A DNA stretch of 64,000 nt from Stagonosporopsis chrysanthemi (lineage: Eukaryota > Ascomycota > Dothideomycetes > Pleosporales > Didymellaceae). Below are positions 54,430-64,000 of this stretch, in pieces. A model generated the notes under the pieces. It was not told the DNA's origin. It saw only the letters and a program-made list of their open reading frames with translations, and made no database searches. Numbering within the stretch: the stretch's first letter is position 1; the number at the start of each line of letters is the position of its first letter. The stretch lies in contig JAFISE010000152.1 in the NCBI GenBank assembly GCA_022560025.1, positions 1 to 64,000 of the forward strand, in the 5' to 3' direction. The position numbers and the translations under genes were made by a program.

Positions 54430-57070
54430 ATGGCATGGCAATCGCCGTCGGCCATGAATGCAGGCGGAGCGAACGGCGGAGACGGCAATGCGCCGGCCGG
54501 GACAGAGTACACGCTGCAGGGTATGCCGCCGCCAGTGGACACGAGGCACACGATACCGGCCATGCAGCCAGGCTAACAACGCCGCAGGAGTAATGCGCTT
54601 CCTGCAACTCGAGTGGCACAACCACGAGCGAGCCCGTAATGCCTGGGACATTGAGCGCGCCGAGATGAAGGCCAAGATCGCAAAGCAGGAGGGCGAGGTG
54701 CGCAGCGCGAAGAAGCTGAACGACCAACTGAACAAGCACATCCGAATGCTGGAACACGCCTTGACCAACGAGCGAACCAAGAACAAGACCGGCGGAGACG
54801 CCCAGACCGCCGACGACAAGAAGGACGCAAAGGGGAAGAAGAGCGGCTCGAAGCGTGCGTTGCATAGCACACCACACCTTGTCCCACGTCCTCGAAATGC
54901 TGACAGTTCACAGCCCAAAACAAGCACCACAACTCGTTCCTCGATGTCGATTCCGAACTGCTCGATCGTCCCGACGTTGACCGCGAGGGCCTGCGCGAGA
55001 AGTCGAAGCTATACCTTACCAAGTGCGTCGAAGAGATTACGTATCTTTTGACTCCGCCACCGCAGCCTCCACCACCGCAGTCTGGTTTACACGGCCTAGG
55101 TAATGGCGCCGGCTTCCTCAACCACGGCGATGCTGCTATGGAAGAGATGTATATGCAGCAGCACCGGCAGAAGATGCAGTCACAATTGCCTACACTGCCG
55201 AATTCTTCGATATCCAACCACCAACCACCTGTCACATCTGAATACCAAAATCTCGCGCATCACTCGCAAATGCATTCTGCCCCTCAGATGACCCGAGAGC
55301 CGTCTGGACAGCAGCCTCTGCCTCATCACGCTGGCATCCCTGCTGAGTTCCTGGGCCAGCAGCAGCAGCAGCAATCTCAGGTTCAGCAACAGCAGCAGCA
55401 CTTCGCTTCGGTTCCCGAGGAGCATGTTGAGAAGGTCACGCATACATACGATAACCACGGCCGCCAAATATCGAATCGTGAAGACGCCAATCAAAACACA
55501 AGCCAGCCGAATGTGGACAACTCCGAGAGCTGGAATTTCGAGGAACCCATTAGCGAAATTCCTCAGGACAGCCTTGCGTCGAGGAGGCCTGACACTGAAA
55601 TGTTCCCTAGCGCAGTTCAAATACCACCAAAGTCTCCCCCAAGAGTTGGCAAGGGCCGAAGAGCCAGTGCGGATCACAAGCGCAAAGCGAGCAGTGAACT
55701 GCAAAATCAGCATGCGGTAGCACCGGGTGCGAGGTCAGACCCACAGAGCTTCAAGGTTCGCTTTGCACTCCGCGGCCATCTTGATGTGGTCCGAGCTGTC
55801 ATCTTCACCGGCGGTGGCAGTCCTGCAGAGCCGGAAATATGTACTGCTGGTGATGACGGCATGATCAAGAGATGGATAATACCTGCGAGCTATGCCAACC
55901 AACACAGCATGAGTAACGATTTGGATATTGCATCCTTCTGGTCGCACCGAGGCCACGAGGGTGCCGTCACGTCTCTGGCAGCCTGCCCTGCTTCCGCACA
56001 CTTTGCGACAGGTGGTCGAGTGTCTGGTGATGGATGGATATTCTCAGGTGGCCAAGATGCCACCATACGTGTCTGGGAAAGAGGCCGTGTCGATCCTAAG
56101 GCCACCCTGGATGGCCACACAGATGCCGTCTGGACCGTTTGTGTGCTGCCAACGACTTGTGCGTCAGTGTTTGGAGCAGACTGCACCAACTACGGTGGCC
56201 CGGATCGCATTCTACTTGCATCTGGTTCAGCTGATGGGACTATTAAAATCTGGGCCGTCAGTGCTCCACCTCAGCTAGTCTCACCGCAGACCAACACACG
56301 CCGTGGTGGGAGCCGAAGACACTCGGTTACGTCAGGGTCCAATTACCCATCATCACCGCAGCCAAGCATTGCCACATCGACTCCTTTCCATTACATGCTC
56401 GTCCATACGATCGAGCGAGCGACACACCCCTCTCCCACATGCATCAGCCCCTTGTCGTTGAATGGAGAAAACTTCGTTGTCTCGTTCACGGACGCATCGA
56501 TCATGGTATACGACACACGGACAGGAGAGGAACTGATAGGTATGGCTAGCAACGAGACCTACGATGGCACGCCTGCGACAGGTATCACATCTGTGGTCAC
56601 GAGCTCGCAGAACACCGAACCTACCGCACAGGATGCGGCACGCGGAGACGACGATGCGATCCATGGACCTACAGGGTCAAACAGTGGTGGCGGCCTCGAG
56701 GGCGTGATCATAAGTGGGCACGAAGATCAGTTCATTCGTTTCTTCGATGCAAACTCTGGTAAGCCAACACAGCAGAACAACTCCTCCGACTCAGCTCACA
56801 GTCACTCTAGGTCAATGCACTTACAGCATGCTGGCCCATCCCTCCGCCATCTCCTCCCTTTCCCTCAGCAAGGACGGCCGAGAAGCTGTATCTGCTGGGC
56901 ACGATGCCTCGATCCGTTTCTGGTCGCTCGACAAACGCATATGCACTCAAGAGATCACTGCTCATCGCATTATGCGTGGCGAGGGTGTCTGCAGTGTAGT
57001 TTGGAGCCAGGACGGGCGTCTCGTCGTCTCAGCGGGCGGCGACGGTATCGTCAAGGTATTCGCGAGATAG
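54430..57070 (+). CDS. pro11: Striatin, STRIPAK complex B''' subunit (PRO11/HAM-3/Far8)
   Basis: Scaffold that joins PP2A and GCK kinases in the STRIPAK complex; in fungi needed for hyphal fusion and sexual development. Exons 54430-54520, 54588-54854, 54914-56758 and 56811-57070 give 820 residues. The conserved N-terminal block YTLQGVMRFLQLEWHNHERA (residues about 27-46) and the following coiled coil (KAKIAKQEGEVRSAKKLNDQ, to about 90) are striatin hallmarks. KLYLTKCVEEITYLL (about 145-160) is the fungal CaM-binding-like region. A Gln-rich linker precedes WD40 repeats from about residue 395: LRGHLDVVRAVIF, AGDDGMIKRW, SGGQDATIRVW, ASGSADGTIKIW, SAGHDASIRFW and SAGGDGIVKVF. The last exon supplies the final two blades. 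Confidence 0.93.
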
Positions 57071-57683
57071 TACTCTCACATGCCTCGAATAAGCCTCACT
57101 CCGTAACGCGTGACGGATTGTCCGCGCGTGGATGATATACTACGCCGTTTTTTGGTCATGCATTTCTAGCTGGATCATACCCCGCGCTTCACTTTGGACT
57201 GACTTCGAACTTGGAAAGCATCATGTAGCTGCACGACTGATGGGATATGAATATGGATATGGATATGGTAATTGTACGCATTGGGCCGAAACATCGCGAC
57301 GGCACCAGAAGCATAGCTCATGGGCGCCGTTCTTCCGATTACCTTCCGCTGTATCATACATTTGACTGAAACGAAAGGCAATGCCAGCCGGGTCGACCCA
57401 CATTCTAATGATCTTCTTGACACCAGTGATATCGATGGCCTGCCATTTAGAGCTCACAAGTAGTTTTGGTCACTGCTTATTACAGATAAGGTAGACGGCG
57501 CGATACGCGAGTCATGCATCGTCCATCCCACTTCACCCCACTTTCTCCGCAAACAACCATCATCACTCCTCTATCTGCAAGATGACGGGCCGCCTCACTT
57601 CCACGGGACAAACCCGTTGTTCGTCCACAATTCTTTTGCATTCCACCTGACAACAAGAATAGTTTTCTCTTGACACAACAGCC
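57071..57683. other. Intergenic, no gene seen
   Basis: About 0.6 kb between two plus-strand genes. A short (GGATAT)n stretch lies near 57244-57266. The end is the promoter of the dehydrogenase gene. Confidence 0.5.
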
Positions 57684-58486
57684 ATGGCACAAGAATTCAA
57701 GGACAAGGTAGTCCTTATAACCGGGGGAGCCAGCGGCATCGGGTACGATATACCACACTGCCCACCTTTTATTCTGCCCCAGAACTGACAAGACACACTC
57801 TCAGCCGCGCAACTGCCCTCAAACTCTCCTCTCTTGGCGCCAAACTCTCCGTATGCGATCTAAACGCCGCGTCTCTCTCCGACCTTTCGTCTACAATTTC
57901 AACCCAAATCCACACCCAGATCGTGGACGTAGGCAACACCGAACAAGTAGAGTCCTTCATCTCCGCCACTATTGCAGCCCTTGGCGGAATCGACCACGTC
58001 TTCAACTGCGCCGGCGTGAACCCGACCTCCATCCCGCTCGAATCCACCACAGACGCGTACTGGGACAAACTCGTCAACACGAATCTCAAGGGCGTCTTCG
58101 TCGTGACCCGCACCTGCCTCCCCCACCTCGCCTCCGGCAGCTCCATCGTCAACGTCTCCTCCATCAGCGGCATCCGCGGCTCCGCAATGCAGTCTGTCTA
58201 CTGCACCACCAAATTCGGGCTGATCGGCATGTCGAAGTCGTTGGCGCTGGAGTTGGGGCCAAGGGGGATTCGGGTGAATACGGTGGCGCCGGGGTACATT
58301 GATACGCCGACGAATGCGGGGATTGTGAAGGGTGGGGAGGCGGTGGAGCGGATGAGGAGGGGAAATGCGTTGGAGCGATTGGGGACGCCGGAGGAGGTGG
58401 CGGATGTGGTTGCATTTTTAATGGGGGAAGGGGCGCGGTATATGAATGGGAGCGTGGTGGAGATTGATGGGGGGTTGAGGGGTTGA
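57684..58486 (+). CDS. Short-chain dehydrogenase/reductase
   Basis: NAD(P)-dependent oxidoreductase of the classical SDR type. Exons 57684-57742 and 57805-58486 give 246 residues. The cofactor motif is LITGGASGIGRATALKL. DVGNTEQVE and HVFNCAGVN are the next SDR marks. The catalytic set is Ser in NVSSISGIRG and Tyr/Lys in VYCTTKFGL, followed by IRVNTVAPGYIDTP and the C-terminal NGSVVEIDGGLRG. Asp in VCDLNAAS at the end of the second strand suggests NAD(H) rather than NADP(H). The substrate is unknown. It is convergent with the histidine kinase gene, 275 bp apart. Confidence 0.9.
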
Positions 58487-58761
58487 GGGGTTCGTTGGGG
58501 AAGGTCAATGGGCACTTTTGTGTAAGGAGTGGTCGAGGCACAGAACGCAAGGCACAATCCAGGAATAGCATATGCTAAATTGGAAACTGTACTTCGTAAA
58601 CAGGTCAGGGATATCAATAAAGCCGCGCCATCACGATCCGTTGTCGAACTCCAGCCGCGCTGATGCAGACTCCTAACTCCTCGCTTTCTTGCCGAAACAC
58701 CGCGCCATGCTGTCTCTACACATCGCACGACAATGCAACCATACCCGGTCGTTAGCCCCTT

Positions 58762-61700
58762 TCATACCTGCTTCTTGCCTTTGTCTGGATTTTTGACATT
58801 CTGGCCTTCCAGGTCTTCACGTGCTCTGTTCTCCTTCTCGTATGGATTGTCTTTCTGAGCTGGCTTGCCGTTCCTGTCCTTCGGGGCTGGCTTCTCTTTG
58901 CGCTCGTCCTGACCTGGTTTCCTTTGCTCCTGGTCGTTGCGCCCCCGCGCGACCAGCTCTTTCTTCTCTGTCTCTTCCTCGCTCTTATGCCCACTTACGC
59001 CTTCCTCATTCCTAGCTTCTTCATGCTTGTCTTCTCTCTGCTCTTGGCTCTTCTGTTGCTTGTCATCGCTCTCATGCGTATCTAAGCGCTCGTTCTTGGA
59101 TGTGTCTCTTTCGCCTTTCATTAACGAGTCTTCTTTCAGGTCTTCACCCTTCTTTAACTTCTCAACTTCCACTGAAAGTTTCCCATCCGCGCCATTCCCG
59201 TCCTCCCCTCCGATGGTCAATTCGTCGATCTTCTTGACCAGATCATCCACTTTGAACGGTTTGCTTATGAGCTTCGAAATGTTAGCGGTTGTCTCTTCGC
59301 ACTCAATAGCGTTGGGTGAGCCTACGTCGTCCATGCCAGCTTCCCGCATACTGTTGCGCTGGGCTTCACGCACGTTTGCGCTTACGCCAAGGATTTTGCT
59401 GTATCCAGCTTTTCCCTCGTCCTGCAATTGCCTTATCTCGGCCGTCGCTTGATTGCCGTCTTTGACTGGCATCTCTTGATCCATCAGGATACAATCGAAG
59501 TAATTTCGATTGTGTGCGTCGGAGGCAGCCGTTAACCCACGTTTGGAAACGGCGTCAATAGCTTCCTGTCCATTGTTTGCTACAAAGACTTCAAACCCAC
59601 GGGATTGCAGCTGTCGACGCAGAACTTTTTGATTGATGAGATTGTCTTCGACAAGAAGGAGGGTTCGCTTATCTTCCGATCGCTGAGTGCTTTGTGCTTG
59701 ATGAGCTTTGTCAGCCGCTGCTTCCTGGCGAGCACTCTCGCCTGACTCCGAGAATAGTAAGCGGCCATCGTGTCCTTCTGCATGGCCCTCTGATGGAGGC
59801 CTGACCTGTTTGGCGACGGCCTCGGTTTCCAGGTAGCGATCATCCTCGTTTGCTTTCGGATGCGCTTCGGGGAAGTACTCCGTGGGTGGATTCTTCAACG
59901 ACGCATCAACGTCATCAGTATCAACTCCTGCATGGCTGCTCAACCTGTTGGCATCGGGTCGTACCCTGTTAGTACCTTCCTCGCTCTTCTTGATCCTGCC
60001 TTCCTTTTCACGTTCCTTGATTTCCAGCTTCGACTCTTTCTTGCCTTGTTCGTTTGTCCTTTCTTTGACGTCTTGAAGATTGGAATTGCCGCGGCGAAAA
60101 GGTGGTCGCGGTGTTTGATCGCGCTGCTTCGGAGTCGAAGGAGCTTCAGAGTTGGTCCGCGATGAAAATGGAGGCCGTCCGTCTTCGGTACTGGTACCGT
60201 CGGATCGCCGGGCTTTGAAGAAGAAACCAAAAGTCGACCCTTCGCCTTCCTTGGAACTTACGCCAATATCACCTCCGTGTAATTGGCACACTAGGATCGA
60301 GAGGTTAGCGCAGGCTTAGCAAAGACACGAACGTACTCACACTTGCGAGAGATGAAAAGGCCAAGTCCTGACCCGCCGTACTTCTCCTGCGTCTTCGGTG
60401 TTGCTTGCCTAAATCTCTCGAAAAGCTTGGCTTGGTCCTCTTTGCTGATACCAATGCCCGAATCCTTGACAGCTACCATGAGGTAGAAAGCATCGCCATT
60501 GCCCCATTCGGAAGACTTGGTTGAGTCAATGTGGAAGGTCTCCTTATCTTGGCCAAAATATATAACGTTTGGTGGATACGAAGTCGGACGGTCTTTAGAA
60601 GCGCCCATGGAAACCGTAATCTTTTTCTCGCCCTTCTTCCTAGACGTGAATTTGACGGCATTTGTGATCAGATTGACCAGTACTGATCGAGTCAGTATAA
60701 CTCTCCCAGGTTGCAGCAACGCATTTTACCTTGCTTCATTCTGTTGAGATCCGCAATGATATAATCCACTACATGCTCATCGTATGAAACATCCATTGCG
60801 TAATGGAACTTTATACTCTTTGCTTTGAATTCGGACTGGAAAACCTTGAGGGCCTGCGAGAATTCCCATTTCGGCCGAACCACTGGAACTTTGTTAGTAA
60901 ACATACCAAAATTCGTGTAGGTAAGCATACCGCGGGGCACCAAGGATAGCATCATGGAATCAAGTTTCGAGAATGACAAAATGTCGTCAACTAGGGTGTT
61001 CTGATGAGAGACGCAGAGCAATATCGTGTCTGCGGCATCCATTATCTCCGACACCTGATCCATGATATCTTCATGGCTTGAGCCTATCTCACGCATGACA
61101 TCTTTAACTTCTTCAGCCAGATGCATGACAGCACTTAAAGGATTGCGGATTTCGTGCGATACCATATCAATGAACCGCTCCTTTTCAGGGTGTTAATAGA
61201 AGTATGAGAGCGATGGTTGTATTACTTACCTGCTGTTCTTTCCTTTCTTGAGCTTCGGTGGCGGCCTTCTCCTGAGCGATTTGGGCCTGTTTGATCTCGG
61301 TGATATCGACTACAGCGCAGATGAAGCCGGCTTCGGAGTCGTCGCTGAGCGGCCTGAACAGAAACAGTCTCCATTCCCCTTCCTCACCCGTAGCTTCACT
61401 GGTGCATCGAAATTCGATTCTGAGGTCCTCCCGGCGCGAGAAGGCTGTACGGTACGCAGCCATGACCCGATCGTAGTCGCTGGGATGTATACTCTCTGGC
61501 CAGGCGCGAAACTCGTTTGCCATCTTGTTCGTCGTAAGTCGAAAGAAGCCGTCGTTCACAAAAATGGCTTCAAGTTCCTTGTCCAGGATGGCTAGTCCAT
61601 TAGGCAGTAGTTCGGCAAATCGCTGGAATAGTTGAGTCTGCATCGCATCGGGTTGGGCACCGTCCTTTCTTCCGTCTTGCTTGTTGCTTTCGGTTTTGTT

Positions 61701-62313
61701 ATCGTACTTTCTATCCGGATTGCGGGTCGCTAATTTGTCGAGACCTTGAAGCGCTGTGTATTTCTCCACGGTATTGTTCTGCATGAGCTGCGCCAGCACC
61801 CCTTGTCGAGACCCCTTATCGTCAAGAAGGGTGCTGAGCAGAATCTGTGAATCCTTGTCTGTACTATGTAGGTTTTCTAGGAAGAAGTTTGCGTCTGCAC
61901 AAATGGCGTGAGCGCGTGTGTTTGACTGGCGAGGCAGGGCCGTGTAGCTCTTACCTACCTTGACGGTCCTGCCGCGCACTACCCGTTGCAGAGTGCTGAG
62001 AGCCTCTGCCTTGTAGGTCCGAAGTGCGCTTGTGCCTTGCCCGTCCAATTCACCCCGCGCTCTATTCCACGCTGTGTTCGCGATTACAGTAAGATCGCTC
62101 CCCCAGAAGATGGCGGAGCAATGAGACATGGGGAGGACGCAAGAGTTGACGAGGCACTTGAGCGATGACGGCCATGATTCTTGAGGACCGATGGAACTCT
62201 TGGACCTAGTGGATGTCAGCTACAAATACAAGTAATTCGGCAGGATGCCGGTCGTACCAGTCGACACCCTCCATGGCCTCCGAGTTGACGTCGAAGGGCA
62301 TAAAGGCGTCCAT
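58762..62313 (-). CDS. PAS-containing hybrid histidine kinase
   Basis: Two-component sensor that autophosphorylates on His and passes the phosphate to its own receiver, then to the HPt protein. Exons 62313-62258, 62205-61955, 61894-61230, 61180-60931, 60888-60730, 60682-60341 and 60290-58762 give 1083 residues. The N-terminus has DWSKSSIGPQESWPSSLKC and CSAIFWGSDLTVIANTAW, a block seen in fungal cytosolic kinases. A PAS domain lies at about 195-310. The H-box is MVSHEIRNPLSAVMH (His near 333), the N-box LVNLITNAVKFT (about 462), and the G-boxes DSGIGISKED and GGSGLGLFISRK. The receiver (about 782-910) has LLVEDNLINQKVL, the Asp in ILMDQEMP and Lys in ISKPF. No membrane span is seen. A charged Lys/Glu/Asp tail of about 130 residues follows the receiver. 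Confidence 0.9.
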
Positions 62314-63929
62314 GGTCGCTGTGAAGCTACGTTGGGTGAGAGGGATGTCCAGCAGTCGATTAACGCTGCGAGCAAAGCGCGGAATTCAGCGCTGACGTCA
62401 TGGGGGTTTGTCGTGTTTCTAAAGTGGTTCGAAGCTTCGAAAGAACCGCGTGCCTTGCGCCGGACTTGCGAGAAGGATCCGGGGACAGGTCTAGACTTAA
62501 CGCTCGCCGAGAACCGATGAAAACTGGGACGATTGACTCGTGATGGCCTTCAAGTAAGGTTAGTGTGCGCAGTGCACCGCTGTCAGATCGAAAATCGAGC
62601 GGCGATCGACTTCATCCAGCAATACAAATACCAACCGCCACACAGCATTTTAATTGGGATATATTTGAACGTCAAGTTGTCAGATGCATCGACGATGAGG
62701 CAGAGTACCGTTGCTCAACAGCTCAGTACTCCTGGCAAACGTGAGCAATAAGTCGACAGGACCTCGTACGTCATTCATTTAACTATAAGGAAACTTCCGA
62801 GAATCAAGGCAAACACGGCCTTTCTCGAATGTGGCTCGACACACTTGACTACAGGACGATATATAGCCATGTCTTGAAGACCCAAAGCATGTTTGTAGAT
62901 CATCAGGTACCTTCGAGTCTGTACCTGATTTTGCCGTCCGTAGTAAAGCCGAATGACCTCAAAGGGGCTGGCTGTGATCCTCTGGCGCAACTTCAGGTAA
63001 ACGACATCACGCTTTTTGAAAGACGAAGCCTACCTCCTGGCAATGCCACGGAAACAAATGAAGATTTGTACTCCTACAGTAGATCGACGTCGATTGGTGA
63101 GGACACGGAAGATGTTTGCGTGCCCATGGGGTGTCTCCGCGGGGAGTCTCACATTCCGCCAAAGATCGCCTGCTTGGTTCAAACGGTCTCTCCCGGCCCC
63201 AAAATGCTATTCTTACATACCACGAGGCTCACACAGGACGTGGGGATGATGATCAGCAGCAACGTGTACAATACGTGTTTCCGCAAGGCTTTATGAGACA
63301 TCCAAGAGCACACCGCTGCCCAACAAGAGCTTGCACGTCGCCCTCGCAGCCACTCAGTGTGCTCTACATCTTCTCCACATGAAGGTCTCGTGAGTTTTAG
63401 CAGATCTCCATACCCTTTTAGCTAACACAGCCGCAAAGTTTTTACGTAGGACAGGCTTGTCTAGCGGCTCTCGGCCGCTCGGCTACCGGCAAGTGCCAAA
63501 CATCACTGTTCATGAGTCTGACAGCCTCAAGTGACAGGACCCTCGCGGCGCATGCTGAAACATGTGAGACAAAGCGCATTACCTGCAGAACTCAGGGCTC
63601 CGTGGTCGAGGTAGAGCGCCTCCCTTCTGTTAGAAGCTTACGTAGCTACAGACGTCACTCATTTGGGCAACTTCGTACTTTACTTCAACGTCCAAGCATC
63701 CCCTAAGTTGGCCCGACAATATCCAAGCATCGCCGCAGCAGCATTGTCCACGACACCTTTTCTTGGCGAACTTGGCAATGGGTTGAGTACTCTTGCGGAT
63801 CATGGGCTTGGATATCTTGGACATGAGTATATAGTTCCGCTTCATCTGCGAGCTCAATTCATCACTACCAGTAATCAACCAACTACATCGCATCAACACA
63901 TCCACTCAATCAACAATTAATCATCCACA
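62314..63929. other. Intergenic, no gene seen
   Basis: About 1.6 kb upstream of two divergent genes. Short open frames without motifs. The last 100 bp are A/C-rich, as in the leader of a highly expressed fungal gene. Confidence 0.5.
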
Positions 63930-64000
63930 ATGCTCTTCCAAAAGCTCGCCTATTTCGTTGCCCTGACCGCGTTTGTTGCGGCGCAGGAGATCGAGCAAAG
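63930..64000 (+). CDS. Start of a secreted protein gene, cut by the window end
   Basis: From the ATG at 63930 the frame reads MLFQKLAYFVALTAFVAAQE and runs off the end. It has a short positive start, a hydrophobic core and an Ala-x-Ala cleavage site before Gln-Glu, so it is a classical signal peptide. The leader before it (CATCAACACATCCACTCAAT) is of the CA-rich type common in secreted-protein genes. The product cannot be named from 23 codons. Confidence 0.65.
   Translation, partial: MLFQKLAYFVALTAFVAAQEIEQ

Overview
This is a stretch of filamentous ascomycete nuclear DNA (Pezizomycotina, probably Dothideomycetes). The signs are genes cut by many short (about 40-120 nt) GT-AG introns, TACTAAC-like branch sites, no operons, roughly 50-55% GC, and a gene set typical of moulds: a siderophore transporter, a WOPR regulator, a hybrid histidine kinase and a STRIPAK striatin. 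I rebuilt about 24 protein-coding genes by eye from splice signals and frame continuity. I saw no transposon, no RIP-like AT-rich block, no rRNA, no convincing tRNA and no CRISPR. The class-level placement is an inference from protein style only.

Layout. 0.8-5.7 kb holds trafficking and ribosome biogenesis genes: BET5 (TRAPP), then a head-to-head pair LTV1 (40S) and LSG1 (60S). 6.7-9.1 kb holds a siderophore-iron MFS transporter with seven introns and an upstream iron-GATA site. 10.2-11.3 kb is a Sur1/Csh1-type mannosyltransferase of sphingolipid synthesis. 12.6-14.8 kb has two fungal membrane proteins of unknown role. 15.2-17.3 kb is the SNF1/AMPK beta subunit, with two myristoylation-like N-termini and an intronic minisatellite. 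18.1-20.3 kb is a NIPA-type magnesium transporter, followed by a possible broken small gene.

20.3-30.8 kb is a region of about 10.6 kb in which I find no convincing gene. It lies immediately upstream of a Wor1/Ryp1/Sge1-type WOPR master regulator (30.85-32.6 kb). This resembles the very long regulatory region and leader known for WOR1 in Candida albicans and is the most interesting structural feature of the window.

34.7-38.4 kb holds two proteins of unknown function, one of them a membrane-anchored coiled-coil protein with internal repeats. 39-44.2 kb holds a FAT1-type acyl-CoA synthetase, an MFSD10-like MFS carrier and a HotDog thioesterase. 44.4-53.2 kb is mostly housekeeping: mS33, RNase III, GDP-mannose transporter, PLP1/TXNDC9, acireductone dioxygenase and histone H2A.Z. 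54.4-62.3 kb holds striatin, a short-chain dehydrogenase and a seven-exon PAS hybrid histidine kinase. The window ends inside a gene that starts with a signal peptide.

Functional links are loose, as expected for a fungal chromosome. There are signalling genes (SNF1-beta, striatin, hybrid kinase, Wor1-like), ribosome and rRNA genes (LTV1, LSG1, RNase III, mS33), glycan/sphingolipid supply (GDP-mannose transporter plus Sur1-like enzyme), and lipid/carrier genes. I see no secondary-metabolite cluster.
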